From: Cytophagia bacterium CHB2
Lineage (GTDB): Bacteria; Zhuqueibacterota; Zhuqueibacteria; Zhuqueibacterales; Zhuqueibacteraceae
Assembly (NCBI GenBank): GCA_030263535.1
Contig: SZPB01000004.1
Location: 1 to 58,660 of the forward strand
Direction: 5' to 3'
DNA: 58,660 nt
Part shown: one piece after another, positions 1 through 9,463 of the stretch
Layout of the letters: the number at the start of each line of letters is the position of its first letter
Position numbering within the stretch: the stretch's first letter is position 1
The notes under the pieces: generated by a model
Database searches by the model: none
The model's input: the letters and a program-made list of their open reading frames with translations, nothing else
What the model was told of the DNA's origin: nothing
Program-made: the position numbers and the translations under genes

Positions 1-1160
1 GCAAAGCGGGCAACCGGCTGCGTCTCTCCGCGCAGCTCACGAACGTCGAAGATGGCTTTCAGCTCTGGTCGGGGAAATATGATCGCGATCTGGGCGACGT
101 GTTTGCAATTCAAGATGACATTGCCGCTGCGATTGTGGACAAGCTGAAAATGAAACTGGCCGGCGATCAACAAGCTCACCTCATCAAGCGCTATACGGAA
201 AATCTCGCGGCGTATAATTTGTATTTGCAGGCGCGCTTTTATTTAAACAAGCGCACCGAGCCGGGTTTGCGCAAGAGCATCACGTTTTGCGAGCAGGCGA
301 TTGCGCTGGAGCCGGGCTATGCGCTGGCTTATGCCGGTTTGGCCGATAGTTATATCTTGCTCAGTTTTCAAGGCTTTTTGCCGCCGCAAGAAGCGATGTC
401 AAAAGCCAAAGCCGCGGTGGAGCAGGCTCTGGCGATTGATGAAACCCTGGTCGAAGCGCACACTTCGCTCGGCTGCATTCACGCGATTTACGAGCACGAC
501 TGGCCGGGGTCCGCGCAAGAATTCCAGCGGGCGTTGGCGCTGAATCCGAATCATTCCATGACGCGCTATTGGCACGCGCTATGGTATTTGCTGCTCACCG
601 GGCAATTCGAGCGCGCGTTGGCCGAAACCCAAAGGGCGCTGGAGTTCGATCCGCTCTCGCTGGTGATCAACACCGGGCTGAGTTGGCAATTCTATTTGGC
701 GGGACAGAATGATCGAGCGTTGCAGAGGCTGGAGCAAACGCTGGAGATGGACAAGGATTATATTTTTGCGCGCGATCTTTTGGGCCAGGTTTACGCGCAG
801 AAAGGCATGTTTGATGAAGCGATTGCCGAGCTGGAAAAAGTCGTCGCGCTTTCGAACCGCCGCACGCTGAGCCTTGCCGCATTGGGCCATGTCTATGCAG
901 TCGCCGGCAGGAGGGATGAAGCGCAGCAGATACTCGCAGAATTGCTGGTGCTGGCACAACAAAAATATGTTTCGTCGTATGACGTCGCGCTCATCTATGC
1001 CGGCCTGGCGGAGAATGAGCAGGTATTGGAATGGCTGGAAAAAGCGTATGAGGAGCACAATTGCTGGCTGGGATTTCTCAATATCGAGCCGCGTTTTCAA
1101 ACGCTGCGGGAAGACGCAAGGTTTGCTGCCCTGCTGAAGAAGGTGGGGTTGCAGAAGTAA
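1..1160 (+). CDS. TPR-repeat protein, C-terminal part (5' end outside window)
   Basis: The open frame runs in from the window edge (codons from base 3) and ends at 1160, so the N-terminus is missing. The first residues visible contain 'LTNVEDGFQLWSGKYDRDL' followed by 'DDIAAAIV'. This segment is typical of the TolB/FlgO-like domain that precedes TPRs in large bacterial adenylate-cyclase-like or serine/threonine-kinase-linked signalling proteins. It is followed by about seven helical repeats of roughly 34 residues (for example 'EPGYALAYAGLADSYI' and 'NPNHSMTRYWHALWYLL'). The TPRs should act as a protein-binding scaffold. Which catalytic or DNA-binding domain lies upstream cannot be seen. A GTG at 99 is in frame but is internal, not a start. 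Confidence 0.85.
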   Translation, partial: KAGNRLRLSAQLTNVEDGFQLWSGKYDRDLGDVFAIQDDIAAAIVDKLKMKLAGDQQAHLIKRYTENLAAYNLYLQARFYLNKRTEPGLRKSITFCEQAIALEPGYALAYAGLADSYILLSFQGFLPPQEAMSKAKAAVEQALAIDETLVEAHTSLGCIHAIYEHDWPGSAQEFQRALALNPNHSMTRYWHALWYLLLTGQFERALAETQRALEFDPLSLVINTGLSWQFYLAGQNDRALQRLEQTLEMDKDYIFARDLLGQVYAQKGMFDEAIAELEKVVALSNRRTLSLAALGHVYAVAGRRDEAQQILAELLVLAQQKYVSSYDVALIYAGLAENEQVLEWLEKAYEEHNCWLGFLNIEPRFQTLREDARFAALLKKVGLQK

Positions 1161-1169
1161 TAAAGAATC

Positions 1170-1598
1170 TCATTCTCGCGGCGGATGCCAACCGACACGA
1201 ACCCAATGCTTGCGTGCTGGAACGATATAATCATTATTCAATTGCAGCGTGGCAACGGTTGCTCGTCCGCACGGCGTTTGGCCGATAATCAGCGAACCAT
1301 CCTCACTCCAGGCAAAATGGTCAAACCAATTTTGCGTGCGGGGATTAAAAAGAGGAACAACTTCAGTGGTGATTGGATCGAGGCCATGGGTGCGTGCGCC
1401 TTTATAGCCGTTGCAGAGCGCACAAGCCAACCATAGATTTGACTCAGTTGTAAGGCCGCCTGCCGCGAGAGCAATGATGTGCTCAATGTGCAATTGCACG
1501 CCGCTATAGGTTTGCGCGGTCTGGCAATATCCACAACGATATCCGGCTTGCTCGGCAACGGCGCGGCGTAAAGAATCTGGAATGTGTGATCGGCTCAT
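1170..1598 (-). CDS. HNH endonuclease family protein
   Basis: This 142-aa protein has the layout of small stand-alone HNH nucleases: a 'YRCGYC' zinc knuckle, then 'HIEHI', then 'NLWLACALCN' with the second cysteine pair, giving a Cys4 zinc-stabilised beta-beta-alpha metal finger. It presumably cleaves DNA. The final HNH histidine is replaced by the 'CALCNGYKG' context typical of this subfamily. The gene starts 3 bp after the stop of the upstream 133-aa gene on the same strand, so the two are probably cotranscribed. Its role (defence, mobile DNA or stress) cannot be told from sequence. The family call is secure; the substrate is unknown. Confidence 0.85.
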   Translation of the reverse strand: MSRSHIPDSLRRAVAEQAGYRCGYCQTAQTYSGVQLHIEHIIALAAGGLTTESNLWLACALCNGYKGARTHGLDPITTEVVPLFNPRTQNWFDHFAWSEDGSLIIGQTPCGRATVATLQLNNDYIVPARKHWVRVGWHPPRE

Positions 1599-1601
1599 GG
1601 C

Positions 1602-2003
1602 TCATGGTTGAGGAACGGGATAGCCGCGTTGATGCAACAAGGCATACGCCTGCGATTTTAAAAGTGTAAGCCGGCCAGCTTGACGGTGCAATTCTTCCAA
1701 GTGGCGAACTTCATCCGGCATCAGTTGCCGTTCGGCTTGTGCGTCGAGCAAGTCGTGCAACAAACGCTCACGTTCCGCTTCCATTTGACGGCGCGCCACT
1801 TGCCATAAATCAGCATCAGGTAATGCCGATAATTTGGCCATTTCCGCCGCCAGATCTGCCGGCGCCTCATCCAATGCCGGCAGGGCGGTGTTGAGTGTGG
1901 CTTCCAAGACTTCCTCAATCGAGCGATTTAAGAGTGTGGCAGCGCGCCGCGCCCGTTGATAGGTGGTGTCGGGCAACGTGAGGGTAATGGAATTGGCTGA
2001 CAT
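1602..2003 (-). CDS. Small helical protein, possible antitoxin-like partner of the HNH gene
   Basis: A 133-aa soluble protein. It begins with a short strand ('SITLTLPDTTYQRARRAA') like the ribbon-helix-helix start of many antitoxins. The rest is almost entirely helical and charged, with heptad-like leucines ('MEAERERLLHDLLDAQAERQ'). It lies immediately upstream of the HNH nuclease with a 3-bp gap, so the pair looks like an operon. I do not recognise a named family. An antitoxin or DNA-binding partner role is inferred only from the N-terminus and the linkage. Confidence 0.65.
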   Translation of the reverse strand: MSANSITLTLPDTTYQRARRAATLLNRSIEEVLEATLNTALPALDEAPADLAAEMAKLSALPDADLWQVARRQMEAERERLLHDLLDAQAERQLMPDEVRHLEELHRQAGRLTLLKSQAYALLHQRGYPVPQP

Positions 2004-2211
2004 GGAAGAAACCTCTATCTCAAATTGAAATGAAGTGGATTCGTATATCTTGTCTCATCTTGCTAAACAAAATTTAGCTGATTCAGATTCCAATCGCAAA
2101 GGAAATTTCGAGGAGGTACGATCATGGCAAGAACCTCCACGCCATTTCTACAAAGGTTCTCAAGTTTGCGACAAGGTTTGTTGCGCTGCTGAAGAAAGTG
2201 AGGTTATATCA

Positions 2212-5200
2212 ATGAGAATTCAAATGACAGCGGTTTTTAATTGGATGGGCAGGTTTGCCGCCCCCGCTTGTAGGCGGCTGTCGAAGCCAATAAATACGAG
2301 ATTGCAACGATGCCCCACAAGAAGTTTAAGGAGAATTTTCGCTATTGTTTTTTTCTTCGGCATTTTGCCATCTGCAGCTTCCTCGCAAAATGAAACTATC
2401 ACCACGAAGTCGCCACGCGACATAAAGTTTGAACACCTCTCCATGGAAGAAGGGCTTTCTAATCCTAATGTTGTAAAGGTATTGCAAGATAGCAGGGGAT
2501 TTTTATGGGTCGCCACGAGGCATGGCCTCAACAGATATGATGGATTTCGTTTTACCATTTATGAACATGATCCCGACACACCCAATAGTCTAAGCCACAA
2601 TGACCTCACGACTCTCTATGAAGTTCGTCAGGGCACATTGTGGGTCGGCACTTGGCTGGGTGGACTGAACCGTTTAAACCGGGAAAGCGAAACCTTCGAT
2701 CATTTCCGACACGACCCTAACGATTCTACGACCATCAGTCATAATGACATAAGGTGTATTTATGAAGACAGTGAAGGAATGCTCTGGGTTAGCACGCGAG
2801 GCGGTGGGCTAAATCTTTTTGATCGAGCGAATGAAACATTTCAACGCTTTCAGCACGAGCCCGATAATCCGCAAAGCATAAGCAGCAACTTTGTTGTAAA
2901 TATTTATGAAGATAATCAAGGAGTGCTTTGGCTTGGAACGGGTAGCGGCCTAAACAGCTTTGACCGGAAGAGTAGAACATTTCGCCATTTCAAGCATGAT
3001 CCTCAAAATCCTCAAAGTTTAAGCCACAGTGCAATTACGGCCATCCATGAAGATCGCCAAGGAATTTTTTGGATTGGAACGGTGAATGGATTGAACAGCT
3101 TTGATCGACAAAGCCAAACCTTTCTTCATTTCATGCATGATTCCCTAAATCATAACAGTCTGATCGATAACGCGGTTCGGGTTATCGAGGAAGATCACGA
3201 GGGAATGCTCTGGATCGGAACGAGTGATGGCGTAAGTCGCTATGACCCTAAAAGAGAAGTCTTTTGGCATTTCAGGTTTGATCCCCAAGATCCGACAAGC
3301 CTGCGCAGCAATGCCATTCGTGATATCTATTCAGATCGTTCTGGAATTTTGTGGGTGAGTTGCGAGAAAGGAGGCGGCCTTAATAAATACGATCGCAGCA
3401 ATGAATTTTTCCAAAATTACGAACAGATTCCTCGCGATCACATGAGTTCGAAGGAAAATACTGTTTGGGCTATCCTCGAAGCTCGTTCAGGAGTCGTGTG
3501 GTTGGGTGGTCAGGGGGGGGTAAATAGATTTGACAGAACAACCAAAGCCTTTCGATATTATAAAACTGGTCCTAAGAATCCTTTAAATTCAAGCTTCAGT
3601 AATGTTTATGTCGAATCGATCTGTGAAGACCAACAGGGGAAATTATGGATTGGCATGCTTAACGGTGGTTTGAGTTACTTTGACGAAAAGAGAGACGCTT
3701 TTCAACTTTATGAAACCGCATTTCAAACTGGGGTAAATTTGAATCGTGCTTCGGTTATGACTCTTTACAAAGATCGTTCGGGCATTATATGGCTGGGCGT
3801 GTACAGCAGAGGCCTTTATCGTTTTGAGCCAGAAAATGGCAATCTTCTTCAATACAAACACGATCCTCGTGATTCAACCACGTTGAGTAATAATGACGTT
3901 AGGTGCATTTATGAGGATAATAAAGGAGCGCTTTGGGTGGGCACCAACGGCGGCGGATTAAACATACTTGATCGCAATACCAAAACTTTCCGTCATTACA
4001 AACATGATCCGCGGAATCGGGCAAGCATCAGCGGCAATTCTGTTATGATCATTCATGAAGATCAGAAGGGCAATTTTTGGTTAGGCACCTACGGCACGGG
4101 GTTGAATCGTTTTGACCGAGCCACTGAAACGTTTATCCGCTATGGAAAAAAAGATGGGCTATCTCATGAAACCATAAGCGGAATTTTAGAGGATGACCGG
4201 GGAAACCTTTGGCTTAGTACGTTTAGTGGTATTTCAAAATTTAGCCTGAAAGGCAACTCTTTTAAGAACTACGAGATTCGCGATGGGCTGAAGATCGCTG
4301 GATTTTTGCCGCGTGCTTATTGTAAAACCCGTAATGGAGAGATGCTCTTCGGGAGTGAAAATGGTTTTTATGTATTTCACCCTGACAGCGTAAAAGACAA
4401 TCCTTATATACCATCGGTCGTCATTACGCAATTCAAACGATACAACACGGATGATGAAGAAGGAATAGCCATTGAAGCAGTGGGTATTTCTGAAAAAGAG
4501 CAAATCGAACTAACGTATAAAGACAATATTCTGACCTTCGAGTTTGCCGCATTGAATTTTATTCGTCCCGAAAAGAATCAATACGCCTACAAAATCGAAG
4601 GCTTCAACGACAATTGGATTCACCTCGGCACCAAGCGCGATGTCACTTTCACCAACCTCGATCCGGGCGAATACACCCTGCGCGTGAAAGGCTCCAACAA
4701 CGACGGCGTTTGGAACGAGGAGGGTGCGTCACTGAAAATCACCATCACCCCGCCGTGGTGGAAGAGCTGGTGGGCGTACACGCTTTATGGGCTGATGTTT
4801 GCCGGTGCAATTGCCGGATACATTCGCTTCAGAACGCAGGCACAGGCCAAAGAGCTCGCGCGCGAGCGGCAGGTGTCCGATCGCTTGCGGCGGGTTGACA
4901 AGCTCAAAGACGAATTTCTTGCCAACACGTCGCATGAATTGCGCACGCCGCTCAATGGCATCATCGGCATCACCGAGTCGCTGCTCGACGGAGTGACAGG
5001 AAAATTGCCGGAAAAGACGCAAATCAATCTTTCCTTGGTGATCGCCAGCGGTAAACGTCTCGCGAGTCTGGTTGATGATCTGCTCGATTTCTCGCGACTG
5101 AAGCGACAGGATCTGCAACTGCAACGCCAGCCCATTGACCTGCGCGTGCTCGCCGAGGTGGTGTTGAAATTCAGCGAACCTTTGCTCGCCGGGAAAAAAT

Positions 5201-6927
5201 TGGCGCTGCAAAACGACATTCCTGCAGACTTGCCTCCGATCGAAGGCGATGAAAACCGTTTGCAGCAAATTCTGCATAATCTCATCGGCAATGCCATCAA
5301 GTTTACCGAGTCCGGCAGCGTGCGGGTTTTTGCCGAACAACAGAACGGCATGGTCGCGGTTTCGATTCGCGATACCGGCATCGGCATTCCAGCGGATAAA
5401 TTCGAGTCCATCTTTGAATCCTTTGAGCAGGTGGATGCCTCAATTGCGCGCGAATACGGCGGTACGGGCTTGGGCTTGACCATCACCAAACAACTGGTGG
5501 AGCTGCATGGCGGCAAAATCTGGGTGGAGTCCGAGATCGGCAAAGGTTCCATTTTCACTTTCACGCTGCCAGTTTCAGAGGAACGACTTGCCCCTGCTAC
5601 TGCCACTGATCTGTCAAAAGTGCGTGAGATCTCTACCGGTGATTTCGGGGAGCAGGTGGAAGTGATGCCCTTCAACGGTAACAGCACGGAAGGTGAATTT
5701 CATGTTCTCATCGTTGACGACGAGCCGGTCAATCACCAAGTGCTTGCGAACCATCTCGCGAGCATGCCGTACGAAATCATGCAAGCCTTCAACGGCGAGC
5801 AGGCGTTGCACGCCTTGAGCAACGGCAGGAAATTCGATCTCGTGCTGCTCGATATCATGATGCCGCGCATGTCCGGCTATGAAGTTTGCCAGAAAATCCG
5901 CGAGACGCATCTGCCCACGCAATTGCCGGTGATCATGGTGACCGCGAAGAATCAAGTTTCCGATCTCGTGGAAGGATTTCTCGCCGGCGCCAATGATTAT
6001 CTCGCCAAGCCGTTCTCCAAAAACGAGCTATTGGCGCGTATCAAAACGCATTTGAATCTGTTGAAGATCAACTCCGCCTATGGCCGCTTCGTGCCGCATG
6101 ACATTCTGCGCTTTCTCAACAAGGAAAGCATCATCGAGGTGAAGCTGGGCGACGGCGTGCAGATGGAAATGGCCTTGTTTGTTTCCGACATGCGCGCGTT
6201 CGCCACCATCTCGGAAAAAATGACGCCGCAGGAGAATTTTGCGTTCATCAATTCCTATTTTGAGAAGGTCAGCCCGATCATCCGCGAGCACCACGGTTTT
6301 ATTGATCGCTACTCCGGCGACAACATCATTGCCGTTTTCCCACAGCAAACCGAGGAGGCAATCAAAGCCGCCATTGCCACGCAGCGCACACTCACGGCAG
6401 AGAACACGAAGCGCATGGTGCAGGGTGCATGGCCGATACACATTGGCATCGGTATTCACACCGGCAGCTTGATGCTCGGCATTGTCGGCGAAAGTGAGCG
6501 CGCGCAGAGCGATATTTTCTCCGATGCCGTGAATTTGGCGTATCGTCTCGAAGGCTTGAACAAACTTTACGGCGCCGCGATCATTGTCAGTGAACAAAGC
6601 TTGATGTGCTTGCCGGCGGAGCATGAGTATCACCAACGTTCTCTTGGCAAAGTGCAGGTCAAAGGCAAAAAACAATCGGTGCCGATCTTCGAGATTTACG
6701 ACGGCGATCCTGAGCCGATCATCGCGCTAAAGCGCGCGACGCAGGAGGATTTTGAGCAAGGCTTGCAAAGGTATTTTGCCAAGGATTTTGCGGCCGCGGT
6801 GAAATGTTTCGAGCGCGTGCTGGCGGTGAATGCCGCGGATACGACGGCCAAGCTTTTCTTCACCCGCGCGGCGCAATTCATGGCGCAAGGTGTTCCGGAA
6901 GGGTGGGATGGGGTGGAGGTGATGTAA
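2212..6927 (+). CDS. Hybrid two-component sensor: double propeller, histidine kinase, receiver and class III cyclase domain
   Basis: The frame is open from 2035, but ATG 2212 is preferred because GAGG lies 8-11 bases upstream and is followed by a signal peptide ('[18 protein letters not shown]'). Domain order: about 14 reg_prop blades (each with an 'LW.GT..GLN..D' core), enough for two seven-bladed periplasmic propellers; a Y_Y_Y domain; a membrane helix near residues 850-870; HisKA with phospho-acceptor H908 in '[10 protein letters not shown]'; HATPase_c with 'DTGIGIP' and 'GGTGLGL'; a receiver with D1214 in 'LLDIMMP'; a class III nucleotidyl cyclase domain (about 1315-1490); and a short TPR-like tail. 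Both cyclase metal aspartates ('SDMRAF', 'SGDNII') and the 'DAVNLAYR' motif are present. The usual lysine before the second Asp is arginine. No AraC output domain is present, so a cyclic-nucleotide output is inferred. Codon use changes near 4590. Confidence 0.93.
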   Translation: MRIQMTAVFNWMGRFAAPACRRLSKPINTRLQRCPTRSLRRIFAIVFFFGILPSAASSQNETITTKSPRDIKFEHLSMEEGLSNPNVVKVLQDSRGFLWVATRHGLNRYDGFRFTIYEHDPDTPNSLSHNDLTTLYEVRQGTLWVGTWLGGLNRLNRESETFDHFRHDPNDSTTISHNDIRCIYEDSEGMLWVSTRGGGLNLFDRANETFQRFQHEPDNPQSISSNFVVNIYEDNQGVLWLGTGSGLNSFDRKSRTFRHFKHDPQNPQSLSHSAITAIHEDRQGIFWIGTVNGLNSFDRQSQTFLHFMHDSLNHNSLIDNAVRVIEEDHEGMLWIGTSDGVSRYDPKREVFWHFRFDPQDPTSLRSNAIRDIYSDRSGILWVSCEKGGGLNKYDRSNEFFQNYEQIPRDHMSSKENTVWAILEARSGVVWLGGQGGVNRFDRTTKAFRYYKTGPKNPLNSSFSNVYVESICEDQQGKLWIGMLNGGLSYFDEKRDAFQLYETAFQTGVNLNRASVMTLYKDRSGIIWLGVYSRGLYRFEPENGNLLQYKHDPRDSTTLSNNDVRCIYEDNKGALWVGTNGGGLNILDRNTKTFRHYKHDPRNRASISGNSVMIIHEDQKGNFWLGTYGTGLNRFDRATETFIRYGKKDGLSHETISGILEDDRGNLWLSTFSGISKFSLKGNSFKNYEIRDGLKIAGFLPRAYCKTRNGEMLFGSENGFYVFHPDSVKDNPYIPSVVITQFKRYNTDDEEGIAIEAVGISEKEQIELTYKDNILTFEFAALNFIRPEKNQYAYKIEGFNDNWIHLGTKRDVTFTNLDPGEYTLRVKGSNNDGVWNEEGASLKITITPPWWKSWWAYTLYGLMFAGAIAGYIRFRTQAQAKELARERQVSDRLRRVDKLKDEFLANTSHELRTPLNGIIGITESLLDGVTGKLPEKTQINLSLVIASGKRLASLVDDLLDFSRLKRQDLQLQRQPIDLRVLAEVVLKFSEPLLAGKKLALQNDIPADLPPIEGDENRLQQILHNLIGNAIKFTESGSVRVFAEQQNGMVAVSIRDTGIGIPADKFESIFESFEQVDASIAREYGGTGLGLTITKQLVELHGGKIWVESEIGKGSIFTFTLPVSEERLAPATATDLSKVREISTGDFGEQVEVMPFNGNSTEGEFHVLIVDDEPVNHQVLANHLASMPYEIMQAFNGEQALHALSNGRKFDLVLLDIMMPRMSGYEVCQKIRETHLPTQLPVIMVTAKNQVSDLVEGFLAGANDYLAKPFSKNELLARIKTHLNLLKINSAYGRFVPHDILRFLNKESIIEVKLGDGVQMEMALFVSDMRAFATISEKMTPQENFAFINSYFEKVSPIIREHHGFIDRYSGDNIIAVFPQQTEEAIKAAIATQRTLTAENTKRMVQGAWPIHIGIGIHTGSLMLGIVGESERAQSDIFSDAVNLAYRLEGLNKLYGAAIIVSEQSLMCLPAEHEYHQRSLGKVQVKGKKQSVPIFEIYDGDPEPIIALKRATQEDFEQGLQRYFAKDFAAAVKCFERVLAVNAADTTAKLFFTRAAQFMAQGVPEGWDGVEVM

Positions 6928-7064
6928 AGCAAGGCAAGTGCCTCGTCCGCGTCACGCCGGGGCGTAATTTCCAAAAGTTGATTGGATTCGTGAAGCAATA
7001 TTTTTTCAGCTAACTCCCCGACGAGTGGCATGTTTATAGTTGGATAATTTGGTTTTAGTCTTTG

Positions 7065-7197
7065 AACTCCGTTAGGAGTGACATGTAGTGGTGCAAGCAA
7101 ATCGCCAATTGGAGCCAAAACCAAACATGTCACCCCGATGGGGTTTCTATTCTCAGGCGAACTTTGGGCTATAAACATTTCACTCCTAGCGGAGTTT
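7065..7197. repeat. Imperfect palindromic intergenic repeat
   Basis: The 318-bp gap between the hybrid sensor and the next regulator holds no gene. It contains nested inverted repeats: an outer 17-bp pair (7065-7081 and 7180-7196, one mismatch), a 9-bp GTGACATGT/ACATGTCAC pair inside it, and an ACCCCGATGGGGT palindrome at 7132-7144. The layout resembles the transposase-linked palindromic elements near 38.4 and 42.7 kb, but the sequence differs, so it is probably another family of MITE/REP-like repeat. Confidence 0.6.
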
Positions 7198-7245
7198 TTA
7201 AATCCAGTGATCCAATACAATAATCCATCAATCTAATTTTTGATT

Positions 7246-8751
7246 ATGAACACAGAAAAACTGGAACACCTCCTTGATCTGGCTGCCATCCTCAGCCAGC
7301 AGACCGACTTTCAGGAAATCCTCCGCGTAACGGCGCAGAAGGCGGCGAGCTTGTTGAATGCGGAAACCGCGACGATCATGATGATCAATCCGCAGACGCG
7401 GAACACGATAAGGACAATCATGCGTGAAGGGCGCGAAGATGATTCGCAGCAGTTTCATGTCGCGCAAACCCATGTGAGCGGTTGGATCATCAAGCATCAG
7501 CGGCCGTTTGCCAGCTCCGACCTCAAAACCGATCCCAGCTTTGCCAAAAATCTCTTCGCCGGCATCCCGATCAAAACCGCGCTGGGCGTTCCTCTTCGTG
7601 TTGAAGGCAGCGTGATTGGCGCTATCATTCTCATAAATATCGACCAGCAACCAGCAACGAGCATCCAGTATTTAGAACAACTCGCCACCATCGCCGCGCC
7701 TTATCTGCGCAACGCACAAAAACTGCAACAGTATTTTGCCGCGCCGGTGCCGGAGGCTACGCTGCTGGTCAAATACGAGGGGCTCGGCCTGATCGGCAAG
7801 AGTAAAAAGTTCATCGAGCTTTTGCAAGCCATCGAAGCTGCGGCGCGTTGCGAAGTGCGCGTGTTGTTGGAAGGCGCCAGCGGCACCGGCAAGGAGTTGA
7901 TTGCCCGCGCCATTCATCGCTTGAGCAGTCGCAGCGAGCGGTCGTTTTTGGCGATTGACTGCGGCGCGATTGCTGCGAACTTGATTGAGAGTGAGTTGTT
8001 CGGTCATGTGAAAGGCGCATTCACCGGTGCCACGACGGATCGCAAAGGCTTGCTCGAAGAGGCGAATGGCGGCACGCTGTTCATGGATGAGATTGCCAAC
8101 CTGCCCATCGACATGCAAGCCAAATTCATGCGCGTGCTGCAGGAAGGCGAGGTGCGTCCGGTGGGCAGCAATAAAACCCGCCACGTTGAGGTTCGCCTCA
8201 TCGTTGCCAGCAGTTCTTCTCTGCGCAAGCTGGTGGATCAACAAAAATTCCGCGAAGATTTGTTTTTCCGGCTGCACGTTTATCCCATTCGCGTTCCATC
8301 TTTGGATGAACGCCAGGAAGATGTTCCTCTGCTCGCCAATCATTTTCTCAAGAAATTTGCATCTCAACAGGAAAAGCCCGCTGAGTCATTTCATGAATCG
8401 ATTTTGGATTTCATACAACAGCGCCATTGGGCGGGCAACATCCGCGAGCTGGAGAACCTCGTCGAGCGTCTCGTCACGCTGGCCGGCCCGAAGATGGTGA
8501 TTTTGGAACGCGACCTCCTGCCACAAGAGCTACACAAAGAGATGAAAAAAATCGAGGCCGGACAGCAAGATGCGGGTATCATCAAACCGTTATATGAAAG
8601 TCTTTCCGAATACGAAGAGCAGCTCCTTCGGCAGGCTTTGGCTGCGAATAACTGGAACATCGCCAAAACCGCGCGCGAATTGCGCATTGCCGAGCAGACG
8701 CTGCGGTATAAAATGGGGAATTTGGGGATTGTGCGAGGGCAGAGGGCATAG
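7246..8751 (+). CDS. GAF-domain sigma-54-dependent transcriptional activator
   Basis: A 501-aa enhancer-binding protein from ATG 7246; an in-frame TTG at 7240 is a less likely start. An N-terminal GAF domain (about 20-160) should sense a small ligand or redox state. A central AAA+ domain follows with Walker A 'GASGTGKE', the sigma-54-contacting 'GAFTGA' loop, 'GGTLFMDEIANLP' as Walker B, and an arginine-finger region. The C-terminus has a Fis-type helix-turn-helix ('NNWNIAKTARELRI'). It activates sigma-54 RNA polymerase at distant promoters. Its targets are unknown. The lipoprotein and secreted proteins downstream are candidates by position, but I found no convincing -24/-12 site in front of them. 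Confidence 0.93.
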   Translation: MNTEKLEHLLDLAAILSQQTDFQEILRVTAQKAASLLNAETATIMMINPQTRNTIRTIMREGREDDSQQFHVAQTHVSGWIIKHQRPFASSDLKTDPSFAKNLFAGIPIKTALGVPLRVEGSVIGAIILINIDQQPATSIQYLEQLATIAAPYLRNAQKLQQYFAAPVPEATLLVKYEGLGLIGKSKKFIELLQAIEAAARCEVRVLLEGASGTGKELIARAIHRLSSRSERSFLAIDCGAIAANLIESELFGHVKGAFTGATTDRKGLLEEANGGTLFMDEIANLPIDMQAKFMRVLQEGEVRPVGSNKTRHVEVRLIVASSSSLRKLVDQQKFREDLFFRLHVYPIRVPSLDERQEDVPLLANHFLKKFASQQEKPAESFHESILDFIQQRHWAGNIRELENLVERLVTLAGPKMVILERDLLPQELHKEMKKIEAGQQDAGIIKPLYESLSEYEEQLLRQALAANNWNIAKTARELRIAEQTLRYKMGNLGIVRGQRA

Positions 8752-9032
8752 CGCTTGGCGTTAAGCGCTTTGCTCTATGCGCTCTGCGCTTTCCCCCCCA
8801 ATTCTTCGCGGCTCCTACTACCGTAAAAACAACCCCGATGTCACCCTCTAATTTCCTGCGGATTTTTCCCACCTGATTTTCTCCGTTCAGCCTTTATAAC
8901 TCTTTCCCTAACCCCAAGTTTTATATTGACCACTCATTCACAAAACTCTTCATCGCTTCGTGGCATGGTATTCGTTTGCGGCAACGTATAACCTCTTACA
9001 AAATTCATGGGCCGCTTACGAAGGGAGTCGCT

Positions 9033-9422
9033 ATGAACAGAATGCTCCGGGCCACATGTTGTGTCGCCATCGTATCGTATACCGTCTTGATCGGGTGTCA
9101 GAGTGACAGTGGGATCGGGAGCAACAATGAAATCCAAGTCCGCCCGGTACAATTCTCGGCAGAGTGTGCAATTCCGCCGATCGAGCATGCGTTCACGATG
9201 GCAAAGGCAGGAGAGGTCACCGCTTCGTTCACAAGCTTGCAGCCGGCCTCGGGCAGGGCGGCTACGATTATTTTGATTGCGAGCAATAACGCGATTACTG
9301 TTGGCGCGCCCGGCGAGAAGGTGACCGCCGTTTTGCCGTCGGGAAGCCATAAGCTCCGGGTGGGCCACAACCATATCGAACCTTTGTGCAGCTACACCGT
9401 GCAAATCGACTTTTCAAATTAA
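9033..9422 (+). CDS. Small putative lipoprotein
   Basis: A 129-aa protein from ATG 9033, chosen because AAGGGAG lies 5 bases upstream; the frame is open from 8976. The N-terminus is a lipoprotein signal with lipobox 'VLIGC', so the mature protein should be lipid-anchored at Cys21. The remaining ~110 residues look like an all-beta domain and match no family I know. It precedes two secreted BNR-repeat proteins on the same strand (41 bp to the next start) and may be cotranscribed with them. Confidence 0.75.
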   Translation: MNRMLRATCCVAIVSYTVLIGCQSDSGIGSNNEIQVRPVQFSAECAIPPIEHAFTMAKAGEVTASFTSLQPASGRAATIILIASNNAITVGAPGEKVTAVLPSGSHKLRVGHNHIEPLCSYTVQIDFSN

Positions 9423-9463
9423 TGGTAGAAAACTCTTTGAACTAGAAAATGAGGAGGCTCGAC

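Noticed and set aside
8968-8992. TGGCATGGTATTCGTTTGC as a sigma-54 promoter for the lipoprotein gene
   Set aside because: GG and GC are 14 bases apart; the consensus needs 10.
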